Of a stretch of DNA of 19,598 nucleotides, positions 12,403 to 19,598 are shown piece after piece. The notes under the pieces were generated by a model. That model saw only the letters and a list, made by a program, of their open reading frames with translations. It was not told the DNA's origin and did not search any database. The translations under genes were made by a program, and so were the position numbers. The stretch spans positions 1 to 19,598 of the forward strand of contig DNAU01000039.1 in assembly GCA_003491925.1 (NCBI GenBank), in the 5' to 3' direction. The stretch is from Chloroflexota bacterium (GTDB taxonomy: Bacteria; Chloroflexota; Dormibacteria; Aeolococcales; Aeolococcaceae). Position 1 is the first letter of the stretch. Each line of letters starts with the position of its first letter.

Positions 12403-14349
12403 ATGCCGCTGGGGGACCCCCGCCTGCTCGTGCGCCACCTGACCGCACTCAGCCGTCGCTTCTTCGTCCGTCTCCTCGTCCCCACCCTGGTGCTGACCGT
12501 CGCGGTCATGGCCGCGGTGGTGTACCTCGTCACCTCCAGCTCCGCGACCGCCCTCACCAACGCGACCAGCTCGCACGTGGAGGACCTGGCCCGCGCGGCC
12601 AGCGCCCGCCTCGACGCCTGGAACCAGCTCGTCCAGGCCGAGCTCTCCGGCTACGCCGCCGCCCTGGAGGCGAGCTCCACCCCGCTGAGCGGCACCAGCG
12701 CTGAGATGGGGCGGCTCTTCTTCGCCCGCAGCTCCGCCTTCAGCGAGATCGCCCTGGTCAACACCCAGGGTCAGGTGGTCGCCTCCAGCGCCGGCAGCGT
12801 GTCGGGGCTGTCGTTCGAGGGGAGCAGCTGGCTGACCACCGCCGCGCAGGAGGCGATCATCACGCCGATCCAGGAACAGTCCGGGCATCTCGACTGGTAC
12901 GCGGCCCAGCCGGTCACCACCGGGAGCCTCAGCTTCACCGGGATCCTGGTGGGGGTGATCGACACCGCACAGTCGCTCGGGCCCGTGTTCCTCAGCGTCA
13001 CCAACAGCACGTCGTCGTCGATCCTGCTGCAGGCGGTGGGGCCGGACCATCTGCTGATCTTCAGCTCCACCATGACCGCCCAGTCCGATGCCCAGATGAT
13101 CCAGCAGGGTGCCCTGACCCAGCGCGTCGACACCCCGGCGGTGGACTCGGCTCTCCAGGGCAGCGGCAAGACCGGGACGGTGAGCTACGGGCAGGGGAAG
13201 TCGGACACCATCGCCGGCTACACCCTTGACCTCCCGCTCGGTTGGGCGATCGTCGCCAGCGAGCCCTCCGACGTCGCCCTGGCCTCGGTGGCCAACCAGC
13301 AGGCCAACGCGTCGCTCGCGCTGCTCGGGGGCGCCCTGGTGCTCGTCGTCCTCCTCCTGGTCGTCTCGATGCGGCTCACCCGCCCGCTCGGCCAGATGGC
13401 GGCGACCGCGCGTCGCATCGCCGCCGGGGATCTCTCGGCCCGGGTGGACCGGGCGGGGACGGTGGAGATCTCGACCCTCGCGGAGAGCTTCAACCTGATG
13501 GTCGAACGCCTTGGCGGGCTGATCACACGGGTGCAGCTGACCAGCCTGGAGCTCGCGGAGTCCGCAGCCGGGCTGTCGGCTGCGTCGAGCGAGCTGGCGG
13601 CCAGCACCGTCCAGCAGAGCTCGGCGGCGACCGAGACCTCGGCGAGCATGGAAGAGTTGGCCAGCGCCTCGACGCAGATCGCCGACACCGTCGACCAGGT
13701 GGCGGTCCAGGCCATGGAGACCAGGGAGAGCCTCGAGCAGGCTCAGCAGGACATCCGAGCCACCAGTGAGCGGACCCTGGCTCTGGCCAAGCGCGTCGAG
13801 GAGATCTCGAAGATCCTCGTCCTGATCAACGAGATCGCCGACCAGTCCAGCCTGCTCGCCCTCAACGCGGCCATCGAGGCGGCCCGCGCTGGTGACGTCG
13901 GGCGCGGCTTCACCGTCGTCGCCGACGAGGTCCGCCGCCTCGCCGAGCGGACCAAGGGGCTGGCGGCGGACATCGCCGGCATCACCCAGGGCACCAAGGC
14001 GGAGACCAGCGCCACGGTGATGGCCATGGATAAGGGGGTGGCCGAGCTCCAGGGCGGCCTCCGGCTCATGGAGCAGGTGGCCGAGGCCAGCTCCCAGGTC
14101 CGGGTGGCCACCCGTCAGCAGCGCATCGCCTCCTCCCGGGTGGTGGACGCCATGGAGCAGGTGAGCGTGGCCAGCCGCCAGGTGTCCACCACCGCCCAGG
14201 AGATCGCCGTGGCGGCGGGCGGTCAGGCGACCATGGCCGCCGAGCTGCGCCGCGGGACGACGGTCTCCATGGACGGAGAGGTTGGGGTGGACGCAGCGAT
14301 CGCAGCGCCGGTCGACCTGCCGCCCCTCGCGGTGAGCTCCTCCGCGTAG
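12403..14349 (+). CDS. Methyl-accepting chemotaxis protein (transmembrane chemoreceptor)
   Basis: This 648-residue chemoreceptor has TM1 at about 22-43, an extracellular sensor domain (about 50-300, Cache-like in length and in its [17 protein letters not shown] and WYAAQPV segments), TM2 at about 303-324, a HAMP domain (about 325-377; [22 protein letters not shown]), and a long coiled-coil signalling domain. The hairpin tip is [23 protein letters not shown] (from 476) followed by [17 protein letters not shown]. The tip normally reads QTN or QSN; here it is QSS, changing a highly conserved Asn. No CheB/CheR pentapeptide is at the C-terminus. ATG 12403 has CGGAG 9 nt upstream. No che or flagellar genes are in the window, so it is an orphan receptor here. 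The ligand is unknown; the Cache-type fold usually binds small organic molecules. Confidence 0.93.
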   Translation: MPLGDPRLLVRHLTALSRRFFVRLLVPTLVLTVAVMAAVVYLVTSSSATALTNATSSHVEDLARAASARLDAWNQLVQAELSGYAAALEASSTPLSGTSAEMGRLFFARSSAFSEIALVNTQGQVVASSAGSVSGLSFEGSSWLTTAAQEAIITPIQEQSGHLDWYAAQPVTTGSLSFTGILVGVIDTAQSLGPVFLSVTNSTSSSILLQAVGPDHLLIFSSTMTAQSDAQMIQQGALTQRVDTPAVDSALQGSGKTGTVSYGQGKSDTIAGYTLDLPLGWAIVASEPSDVALASVANQQANASLALLGGALVLVVLLLVVSMRLTRPLGQMAATARRIAAGDLSARVDRAGTVEISTLAESFNLMVERLGGLITRVQLTSLELAESAAGLSAASSELAASTVQQSSAATETSASMEELASASTQIADTVDQVAVQAMETRESLEQAQQDIRATSERTLALAKRVEEISKILVLINEIADQSSLLALNAAIEAARAGDVGRGFTVVADEVRRLAERTKGLAADIAGITQGTKAETSATVMAMDKGVAELQGGLRLMEQVAEASSQVRVATRQQRIASSRVVDAMEQVSVASRQVSTTAQEIAVAAGGQATMAAELRRGTTVSMDGEVGVDAAIAAPVDLPPLAVSSSA

Positions 14350-14373
14350 CCGGGAGCCGCTCCAGGCCGGCGT

Positions 14374-14418
14374 GGCCGCGAGGGCAAGCGCGGCCGGGGT
14401 GCCCGGTCCGCCGGACCG
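14374..14418 (+). terminator. Tandem hairpins after the chemoreceptor gene
   Basis: GGCCGCG (14374-14380) pairs with CGCGGCC (14389-14395) over an 8-nt loop, followed by CGGTCC-GCC-GGACCG (14404-14418). They begin 25 nt after the stop. There is no T-tract; a terminator role is inferred from position. Confidence 0.45.
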
Positions 14419-14464
14419 CGGCGCTGGGAGCTCGACCTCCATCGCGTCGTGGCGGTTGGGGGCT

Positions 14465-14502
14465 GATCGGTTAGCCGCACGATAACCATCTCTGAACCGA
14501 TC
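14465..14502. other. 8-bp inverted repeat upstream of the secreted-protein fragment
   Basis: GATCGGTT (14465-14472) and AACCGATC (14495-14502) are perfect reverse complements, 22 nt apart, and enclose a nested GGTTA/TAACC pair (14469-14473, 14483-14487) with GATAAC as a possible -10. It may be an operator/promoter region for the gene at 14628. Confidence 0.35.
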
Positions 14503-14627
14503 CTCCCTCGACGCCTCGGGTGCGCCGGGCGACGCTGGGACCGCAGCGTCCGCGGCAGGTGGGGCGTGATCTCTCGCTCTCAGTGGCACAGCGCGGAAGC
14601 GCCCGCTGCGAAACGGGAGGAGAGAGC

Positions 14628-14843
14628 ATGTCGATGCGCACAGGCTCGGCCCGATGGCTGGCCGCGTTTGCGGCCGTACCGGTCATCGCGGTCGCGGGTG
14701 GGGCGGGGATCTCGGCGGATGCGGGCGAGGGCTACACCGTGACCGTGCTGGGCTCGGGCGCCAGCATGAGCCACCTGGTGGGCACGAGCCGGGAGCCGCT
14801 GACCAACCCCGACGACATCACGCTGATGGGCGGGCGACCCTGA
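14628..14843 (+). pseudogene. Secreted protein, N-terminal fragment (71 aa), probably truncated
   Basis: ATG 14628 has a strong ribosome binding site (GGGAGGAGAG). The product opens with a signal peptide (basic MSMRTGSAR, hydrophobic WLAAFAAVPVIAVAGGAG, then a likely Ala-x-Ala-type cleavage near SADA), followed by YTVTVLGSGASMSHLVGTS and [15 protein letters not shown], then a stop. The ending is abrupt, inside what looks like the first strands of a domain. From memory, similar beginnings (a PDDIT segment followed by a VAFQNGVG-like segment) occur in longer exported beta-propeller-like proteins of high-GC bacteria, so this may be the front of a larger gene. It runs head-on into the truncated ABC ATPase, overlapping it by 26 nt. 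It could alternatively be a genuine small exported protein. Confidence 0.55.
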
Positions 14844-15117
14844 TCCGATCGGGAAGAGCCGCCTGCTGAAGCTGGCACCCGATGCGCGGGCGCAGCGCGC
14901 GGGTGTCGCGCTCCGGATCCAGGCCCAGCACCCGGATGCGGCCCTGGTCCGGACGTCGCAGGCCCTCCACGCACTCCACCGTGGTCGTCTTGCCGGCGCC
15001 GTTGGGACCGAGCAGGCCGAAGATCTCGCCCTGCTCCACCTGCAGGGAGACGTCGTCAACGGCGAGCACGCTGCCATAGGCCTTGCGCAGATGCTCAACC
15101 TCGACGACGGCGGTCAT
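14818..15117 (-). pseudogene. ABC-transporter ATP-binding protein, N-terminal fragment
   Basis: ATG 15117 has GGAGGA 5 nt upstream, a normal gene start. The frame then encodes a typical ABC ATPase front of the drug-export/CcmA type: [21 protein letters not shown], then [19 protein letters not shown] (Walker A at about 37-45), then [12 protein letters not shown] and [17 protein letters not shown] (Q-loop region). Recognisable sequence stops at residue 94 (about position 14836); five odd residues and a stop follow. The signature LSGGQ, Walker B, D-loop and H-loop are absent, as is any permease gene, so 99 of the expected 230-310 residues remain and it cannot be a working ATPase. The break coincides with the end of the converging secreted-protein fragment. 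Confidence 0.8.
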
Positions 15118-15266
15118 GCGCGTCCTCCGGGCCATCAACGTCCAGCCGTGGCGCCCTGGGCCTCCGGCGGTGCCGGCATCGTAGGGGAGCGAGGGAGGAG
15201 TTCGCAGTGGCACGGATGGTGCTTGCGCAGCGACACGAATGCGGCTGCGACGACTGTTAACCGGGT

Positions 15267-15272
15267 GATAAT
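15267..15272 (+). promoter_or_regulatory. -10 box abutting the response regulator start (leaderless mRNA likely)
   Basis: GATAAT ends only 6 nt before the GTG at 15279, so transcription would begin at or next to the start codon. No ribosome binding site is visible between them. The -35 region has no good match. Confidence 0.5.
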
Positions 15273-15278
15273 CGCGCC

Positions 15279-15953
15279 GTGAAGGTCCTGGTGGTCGAGG
15301 ACGACGAGGAGACTGCGGAGACGCTCCGCTGGGGTCTCGCGGAGGTGGGCATTCCCGCCGACGTCGTCCACAACGGCGGCGAGGCGATCGCCCGGAGCCA
15401 GGCGAACGCCTACGACGTCGTGCTCCTGGACGTGATGCTTCCCGACGGCCCCGACGGCTTCGCCGTCTGCCGCCGCCTGCGTGAGCTCCGCGTCCCCAGC
15501 CGGGTGATGATGCTGACCGCCCGCACGGGGGTGTCCGACCGGGTGTCCGGGCTCGACTCCGGAGCCGACGATTACCTCGCCAAACCCTTCGCCTTCGCCG
15601 AGCTGCTGGCTAGGATGCGCGCGCTGCTGCGCCGCGACCCGGCACCGGGTACGGCGGCCGTCTCGGACCTGGTGATCGACGAGCTGGCCCGCACCGCGCG
15701 GGTCGGGGACGCCCGGTTGCCCCTGACTCGCAAGGAGTTCGACCTGCTTGCGCTGCTGACGGGGCAGGCGGGGCGCGTGGTGTCCGGCGAGCGTCTCCTC
15801 GACTGCGGCTGGAGCTACGAGGGTGCGCCCAACTCCGGTCTCGTGGACGTCTACATGAGCCGGTTGCGGACCAAGCTCTCGCGGGCGGGGTCCTCGGTGC
15901 GCATCGTCAACGTGCGCGGTGTGGGCTACCGGCTGGAGGTGCCGGATGCCTGA
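15279..15953 (+). CDS. OmpR/PhoB-type response regulator
   Basis: This 224-residue protein has a receiver domain (1-115) with acidic pocket EDD (7-9), phospho-acceptor Asp51 (LLDVMLPDG), Thr80 (MLTAR) and Lys102 (AKPF), and a winged-helix DNA-binding domain (about 125-222; [12 protein letters not shown], then [12 protein letters not shown] and [12 protein letters not shown]). All phosphorylation residues are present. GTG 15279 has no ribosome binding site but a GATAAT 6 nt upstream, suggesting a leaderless transcript. It overlaps the kinase gene by 8 nt, so the pair is co-translated. Targets are unknown; the pilin gene just after the kinase is an obvious candidate. Confidence 0.95.
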   Translation: MKVLVVEDDEETAETLRWGLAEVGIPADVVHNGGEAIARSQANAYDVVLLDVMLPDGPDGFAVCRRLRELRVPSRVMMLTARTGVSDRVSGLDSGADDYLAKPFAFAELLARMRALLRRDPAPGTAAVSDLVIDELARTARVGDARLPLTRKEFDLLALLTGQAGRVVSGERLLDCGWSYEGAPNSGLVDVYMSRLRTKLSRAGSSVRIVNVRGVGYRLEVPDA

Positions 15954-17004
15954 CGCCCTCCCGTCTCACCCGGCGCGCGCATTCCTCCGACACCCTCGGC
16001 CCGTGCGCCGTGGGGTCCAGGTGGCCGGAGCGCTCGTCCTCCTCCTCGGCGTGATTGGCGCGTCCACTGCCCTCGATCTGGTCCTGCCGCCCGACAACAC
16101 CTTCGGGGCGATCCCCCTCCTCTGCGTCGTGGTCGCGATCTGGCTGCTCCCCTCCTGGGCGGCGGGGTTGATCGCCGCCGCCAGCCTGGTCCAGCCGGCG
16201 GTGCTCGAGGCCATCGGACAGTGGCCCCCCCTCACCGCCGACTTCCAGTTCATCGCGGTGGCGGTGCTGACCGTCTTCGGGACCCTCACCGTCAACGCCC
16301 TGATCAGGGTGGGGGCGGAACGGGAGGCGCTGATCGACAGCCTCACCCACTTCACCTCCGAGGCCGCCCACGAGCTCAACTCGCCGCTCAGCGCGATCCG
16401 GGTGACCGCCGAGGTGACCCTGCTCCAGCGCCGGGACGCGGCCAGGTACGTGGCCAGCCTCGAGCAGATCCGAGATCAGGCGATCCGGCTCAGCGCGCTG
16501 ACCGAGGGGCTGCTGCTGCTGGCGCGGAAGGACGCCAGGACGCTCTACGTGCGGCGCGTGCCGCTCTCCCTGGACGACGTGATGGAGCAGCTCTACGACC
16601 GCTGGCGCGGCCCGGTGGAGCGGGCTCGGGTGACCCTCGAGGTGGAGCGAGAGAGCGGGGCGGAGCTGTCGGGCGACCCGGTCCTGCTCGGTCGCCTCTT
16701 CGACAACCTGGTCGACAACGCGCTGCGCCATGCCAGGGGTCACATCGCGGTCTCCACGCGCGTGGCCGGAGACACCTGCGTGGTCGGGGTCGAGGACGAC
16801 GGCGGAGGCCTCCCAACCGGGCATCGTCCGGCCAGTATCGACCAGCTCCGGCGAGACACTGGTTTCCCCACCCGCAGCGGCGGCACCGGTCTCGGGCTCT
16901 CCATCGCCGCGGCCGTCGCCGAGGCGCATGGCGGCACCATCAGGCTGGAACACCCGGTCGGCGGACTGCGAATCCTTGTCCGACTTCCCGTGACATCGAG
17001 TTAA
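15946..17004 (+). CDS. Membrane sensor histidine kinase
   Basis: This 352-residue kinase pairs with the preceding response regulator. ATG 15946 has GGAGGT 5 nt upstream. The N-terminal part (about 23-120) holds closely spaced hydrophobic segments (VAGALVLLLGVIGASTAL, AIPLLCVVVAIWLL, AAGLIAAASLV, FIAVAVLTVFGTL) with no sizeable external domain, similar to the four-helix DUF4118 module of KdpD-like kinases. No HAMP or PAS is evident. Then come the H-box FTSEAAHELNSPLSAIR (phospho-His142), N-box DNLVDNALRHA (about 253), G1 DDGGGLP (about 284) and G2 GGTGLGLSIA (about 312). All catalytic boxes are intact. The compact membrane part suggests sensing within or at the membrane. Confidence 0.93.
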   Translation: MPDALPSHPARAFLRHPRPVRRGVQVAGALVLLLGVIGASTALDLVLPPDNTFGAIPLLCVVVAIWLLPSWAAGLIAAASLVQPAVLEAIGQWPPLTADFQFIAVAVLTVFGTLTVNALIRVGAEREALIDSLTHFTSEAAHELNSPLSAIRVTAEVTLLQRRDAARYVASLEQIRDQAIRLSALTEGLLLLARKDARTLYVRRVPLSLDDVMEQLYDRWRGPVERARVTLEVERESGAELSGDPVLLGRLFDNLVDNALRHARGHIAVSTRVAGDTCVVGVEDDGGGLPTGHRPASIDQLRRDTGFPTRSGGTGLGLSIAAAVAEAHGGTIRLEHPVGGLRILVRLPVTSS

Positions 17005-17069
17005 GGGTCGCTGCAGGGTCGCCCGTCACCGTTGCGGTCATGGAGCAGCGCACTCATGGTGGGAAACGC

Positions 17070-17282
17070 ATGGCCCGGCTCGTCTCGACCTACTCCCAGC
17101 TCCGGGAGGCGGCGCGCCGTCACCTGGAGCGCGTGCTCTCCGGTGGCCAGGAGGGGCAGGGGATGGTGGAGTACGGTCTCATCCTGGTGCTGATCGCGGT
17201 GGTGGTGGTGCTGATCCTGGGCACCATCGGGTCGCGGATAAACGACGTCTTCTCCAACGTCAGCAACGGCCTGGCCACCTGA
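17070..17282 (+). CDS. Flp/Fap-type pilin (type IVb pilin subunit)
   Basis: This 70-residue protein has a basic N-terminus, then GGQEGQGMVEYGLILVLIA and a continuous hydrophobic helix to about residue 57, then a short tail (GSRINDVFSNVSNGLAT). The G|QGMVEY pattern is a prepilin cleavage site with Glu at +5, the hallmark of Flp pilins assembled by Tad machinery. ATG 17070 is preferred over ATG 17040 because GGTGGGA lies 5 nt upstream. It lies 65 nt after the histidine kinase and is followed by a hairpin. No tad assembly or prepilin peptidase genes are in the window, so it relies on genes elsewhere. Co-location suggests the two-component system may control it. Confidence 0.88.
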   Translation: MARLVSTYSQLREAARRHLERVLSGGQEGQGMVEYGLILVLIAVVVVLILGTIGSRINDVFSNVSNGLAT

Positions 17283-17313
17283 GTCTCCGTCACCCTCTGA
17301 TACCTCGAGATCG

Positions 17314-17340
17314 CCCGCCGCGGCCACACGCCGTGGCGGG
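17314..17340 (+). terminator. Hairpin after the pilin gene
   Basis: CCCGCCGCGG (17314-17323) pairs with CCGTGGCGGG (17331-17340) with one G-T pair and a 7-nt loop, 31 nt after the stop. It probably separates the two-component/pilin unit from the pyrF operon. No T-tract. The remaining 17341-17540 holds no supported gene; CAGAAT (17492-17497) is a weak -10 candidate for the next operon. Confidence 0.55.
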
Positions 17341-17540
17341 AGCGTGCCGGGTCGGAGCCGTTCCATGCGGCGCTCGTCCCCCGGCTGCGCCTCCGTGCCA
17401 CCCCGCCGGCGGCCGAGGTCGTCGCGCCACCCCCAGGCTGAGCTCCTCCTGACCGGGCGGTCGGGTGGAGAGGGGAGGGGTGGCGATCTGGCAGAATCCA
17501 GGTCGCGCAGCTCCCGCAGGCCAGTACGAGGTTCCAGATC

Positions 17541-17738
17541 GTGGCCGTCCTCGACCCGTGTGACAACTGCGGCCGCCCCACCCCCATCTATCGGCTGGCC
17601 GCGGTGATCCTCGATGGCGGGGTGGCCCGCCTCTGCCCGCTCTGCGTCTCGACCGAGAAGGAGCGGATCGAGTTGCCCTACGCGCCCCGGGCCGACCAGG
17701 GGGCGATCCAGCCCAGCACGACCCGCGACGCCTGGTGA
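17541..17738 (+). CDS. Small CxxC/CxxC (zinc-ribbon-like) protein
   Basis: GTG 17541 has GAGG about 9 nt upstream. The 65-residue product has two CxxC knuckles, CDNC (7-10) and CPLC (32-35), 21 residues apart, with a beta-like segment between (PIYRLAAVILDGGVARL), which fits a treble-clef or zinc ribbon. The C-terminal 25 residues are polar and probably disordered. Its stop overlaps the GTG of pyrF by 4 nt, so the two are translationally coupled. No family is recognised with certainty; a structural or regulatory zinc protein is possible. The coupling to pyrF is the main clue. Confidence 0.72.
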   Translation: MAVLDPCDNCGRPTPIYRLAAVILDGGVARLCPLCVSTEKERIELPYAPRADQGAIQPSTTRDAW

Positions 17739-18529
17739 GCCGGGAGCCCTTCTCCGCCCGCCTGGCCGCGCGCGGCCGCGAGGTCGGATCCCTGCTCTGC
17801 CTCGGACTCGACCCCACCGGGTGCGCGGACGCCTCCGAGGTGGAGCGCTTCTGCGTCGCGATGCTGGAGGCGGCGCTCCCCCATGTGGTCGCCGTCAAGC
17901 CGAACCTCGCCTTCTTCGAGCAGCACGGCGCGGCCGGGCTGGCGGTCCTGGAGCGGGTGCGGCACATGGTGCCCGCCAGCCGCCTGCTCATCCTGGACGC
18001 CAAGCGCAGCGACATCGGCAGCACCGCGGAGGCTCAGGCCCGAGCACTCTTCGATGTCTGGGGGGCGGACGCCGTCACCGTCAACCCGCTGCTGGGCCAG
18101 GACGCGGTGGCCCCCTTCCTGGCCCGTCCCGGAACGGCGGCTCTGATCCTCGCGCGCACCAGCAACCCCGGCGCCGCCGACTTCCTGGAGGCTCCCCTCC
18201 AGGATGGGCGTCCCCTCTACCGGCTGATCGTGGAACGGGCCCTCACCTGGTCGGGCGCGGCCGAGATCGGCTTCGTGGTCGGAGCCACCGCCGCCCCGGT
18301 CGTCGCCGAGGTCAGGTGTCTCGCCCCGTCCGCCCCGCTGCTCCTTCCCGGGATCGGAGCCCAGGGCGGGGACCTGGAGGCCGCGGTGAGCGCGGGCCTC
18401 GACGCCGCCGGCGGCGGCGTCGTGGTGCCCGTCTCGCGGGGGATCACCGGCGCCGCGGACCCCCGCGCGGCGGCGGCCGATCTCTGCCGCCGGATCGAGG
18501 CGGTGCGGGCGGGGGCGCCGCGGCGGTGA
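17735..18529 (+). CDS. pyrF: Orotidine-5'-phosphate decarboxylase, type 2
   Basis: This enzyme converts OMP to UMP, the last step of de novo pyrimidine synthesis. The 264-residue length and motifs fit the type-2 subfamily found in actinobacteria and relatives. Seen: LGLDPTGC near 23-30, VAVKPNLAFFEQHG (Lys55), the catalytic LDAKRSDIGSTA (Asp88, Lys90, Asp93), VTVNPLLGQDAVAPFL, VVGAT, LLPGIGAQGGD and a VVPVSRGI phosphate-binding end. The usual Gly of DAKRGDI is Ser here. GTG 17735 overlaps the stop of the small CxxC gene, and its own stop overlaps the GTG of the next gene, both by 4 nt. Unusually it is not next to carA/carB within this window. Confidence 0.94.
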   Translation: MSREPFSARLAARGREVGSLLCLGLDPTGCADASEVERFCVAMLEAALPHVVAVKPNLAFFEQHGAAGLAVLERVRHMVPASRLLILDAKRSDIGSTAEAQARALFDVWGADAVTVNPLLGQDAVAPFLARPGTAALILARTSNPGAADFLEAPLQDGRPLYRLIVERALTWSGAAEIGFVVGATAAPVVAEVRCLAPSAPLLLPGIGAQGGDLEAAVSAGLDAAGGGVVVPVSRGITGAADPRAAAADLCRRIEAVRAGAPRR

Positions 18530-19598
18530 GCGCGCGCGCCGTCATCGAGCTCTCCGGCCACATCATCGACAGCATGCTGCTGCCGCGGGTCATGGACAGC
18601 GTGATGGACATGGGGGCGACCTTCCATGTCGAGGAGTTCCGAGTCGGCACCCGGCTCGACGAGCCCTCGTTCGCCCGGCTGACCATCGAGGCGGACACCG
18701 AGGAACGGCTGGCGGCGGTGGTGGCCGCCTGCCAGCAGCACGGCGCCGCCGTGGTCGGCGCCGCCAACGCCACGACCGAGCCCGCCCCCTCCGACGGGGT
18801 GTTCCCCGACACCTTCTACACCACCACCAGCCAGCCCACCTCGGTCCGGGTCGCCGGCGAGTGGGTGGGGGTGGAGGACATCGAGATGGACTGCGGGGTG
18901 GTGATTGCGAACGGCGTGGCCCGGGCGGTCCCGGTCAGCGACGTCCGTGCCGGCGAGGCGGTGGTGGTGGGCCGGGCCGGGGTCCGCATCGTCCCGGTGG
19001 AGCGGGGCCGGGGCAAGGAGGTCTTCGGCTTCACCACCAGCTCGCTCTCTCCCGAGAAGCCCAAGCACCAGGTGATCCGCGAGCTGGCCGGCACCATGCG
19101 GGAGGTTCGCGCCAGAGATGGCCGGATCTGTTTCGTGGGCGGGCCGGCGATCATCCACACGGGTGGGGGCCCCCACCTTGCGCGCCTGATCACCGCCGGC
19201 TACGTGCAGGTGCTCTTCGCCGGCAACGGGCTGGCCGCCCACGACATCGAGTCCCAGTTCTTCGGCACCTCGCTCGGGCTCGGTCTGGAGAAGGGCCTGC
19301 CCATCGAGTCCGGCCACGAGCTGCACATGCGCACGGTCAACCGCATCCGCGCCGCCGGGGGCATCCGGGCCGCGGTCGAGTCGGGGATCCTCCGCCGCGG
19401 GGTGATGTACGAATGCGTGCGCAACGGGGTCGAGTACGTGCTCGCCGGGTCGATCCGCGACGACGGCCCGCTCCCCGACGTGGTCACCGACATGCTGGAG
19501 GCCCGGCGGCGGATGCGCATCGCGCTCGCCGGAGTCGACCTCTGCATCATGTGCGCCTCCATGCTCCACGCCATCGCCACCGGCAACCTGCTGCCGGC
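18526..19598 (+). CDS. Ornithine cyclodeaminase of the LOR/SDH (TIGR00300) type, 3' end outside window
   Basis: The frame starts at GTG 18526 (4-nt overlap with pyrF) and is open to the last base, giving 357 codons. It matches the family whose members include archaeal ornithine cyclodeaminase and the C-terminal domain of cyanobacterial arginine-degrading AgrE/ArgZ, which convert ornithine to proline and ammonia. Seen: an N-terminal SGHIIDSMLLPRVMD...FRVG module, CGVVI and VVVGRAGVRIVP, VGGPAIIHTGGG (204-215), FAGNGLAAHDIE...GTSLGLGL (231-254), ESGHELHMRTVNRIRAAGGI, and VEYVLAGSIRDDGPLPD (302-318) with SMLHAIATGN. The family usually has GGH-HHL where this protein has SGHELHM. Family length is about 400, so some 40-60 residues are missing past the edge. 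No arginine dihydrolase domain is fused at the N-terminus. Confidence 0.88.
   Translation, partial: MSARAVIELSGHIIDSMLLPRVMDSVMDMGATFHVEEFRVGTRLDEPSFARLTIEADTEERLAAVVAACQQHGAAVVGAANATTEPAPSDGVFPDTFYTTTSQPTSVRVAGEWVGVEDIEMDCGVVIANGVARAVPVSDVRAGEAVVVGRAGVRIVPVERGRGKEVFGFTTSSLSPEKPKHQVIRELAGTMREVRARDGRICFVGGPAIIHTGGGPHLARLITAGYVQVLFAGNGLAAHDIESQFFGTSLGLGLEKGLPIESGHELHMRTVNRIRAAGGIRAAVESGILRRGVMYECVRNGVEYVLAGSIRDDGPLPDVVTDMLEARRRMRIALAGVDLCIMCASMLHAIATGNLLP

Noticed and set aside
12331..14589. A 752-codon open frame on the minus strand opposite the chemoreceptor
   Set aside because: It is a composition shadow: the Gly/His/Asp/Arg-rich translation has no domain, and the plus strand encodes a clear chemoreceptor.
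14520..14627. Longer N-terminus for the secreted fragment
   Set aside because: It would bury the signal peptide behind 36 basic residues, while ATG 14628 has a strong ribosome binding site.
18217..19569. A 450-codon minus-strand open frame opposite pyrF and the ornithine cyclodeaminase
   Set aside because: Low-complexity His/Gly/Asp-rich translation; the plus strand has two unmistakable enzymes coupled by overlaps.
1..19598. Mobile elements or CRISPR arrays
   Set aside because: No transposase, integrase, direct-repeat array or tRNA-adjacent attachment duplication was recognised; the tRNA 3' end is not seen duplicated in the window by eye.

Overview
The window is a very GC-rich chromosomal segment (roughly 70% G+C) with many GTG starts, 4-nt stop/start overlaps and long antisense open frames that are only composition shadows. 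A tRNA-Pro(GGG) without encoded CCA, the gene set (PlsY, type-2 PyrF, archaeal/cyanobacterial-type ornithine cyclodeaminase, Flp pilin, DhaK/DhaL) and the protein style fit a soil-type Terrabacteria lineage (Actinomycetota or Chloroflexota, possibly Dormibacterota). That placement is an inference from style, not a phylogeny. No phage, IS element or CRISPR array was seen.

Region 1 (1-7.7 kb) is carbohydrate/triose metabolism. An IclR regulator (cut by the window edge) precedes glycerol kinase. Two small uncharacterised proteins follow. Then comes a tight five-gene operon: SorC-type regulator, class II aldolase, CbbY-like HAD phosphatase, DhaL and DhaK. A very clear promoter (TTGCAA-17-GATAAT) with a perfect operator palindrome over the expected transcription start precedes the regulator. 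GlpK makes glycerol-3-phosphate, DhaK/DhaL would make dihydroxyacetone phosphate or a related ketose phosphate, and the aldolase works at the same triose-phosphate node. A strong hairpin ends the operon.

Region 2 (7.7-12 kb) is mostly on the minus strand: plsY (which uses acyl-phosphate and glycerol-3-phosphate), a DinB/maleylpyruvate-isomerase-like protein, a divergent tRNA-Pro, then a ROK regulator followed by a D-lactate-dehydrogenase-like enzyme and a cupin.

Region 3 (12-17.3 kb) is sensing and surface: a full-length chemoreceptor with a 430-nt structured upstream region; a rearrangement-like junction near 14.84 kb where two convergent genes (a secreted protein and an ABC-transporter ATPase) are both cut short; and an OmpR-type response regulator, a short histidine kinase and a Flp pilin in a row.

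Region 4 (17.5 kb to end) is an overlapping operon of a small CxxC/CxxC protein, pyrF and a TIGR00300-type ornithine cyclodeaminase (cut by the window edge), linking pyrimidine synthesis with arginine/ornithine metabolism.

The best candidates for something undescribed are the SorC-aldolase-CbbY-DhaL-DhaK operon and its operator, the truncated-gene junction, and the Zn-ribbon-like/pyrF/ornithine cyclodeaminase operon.
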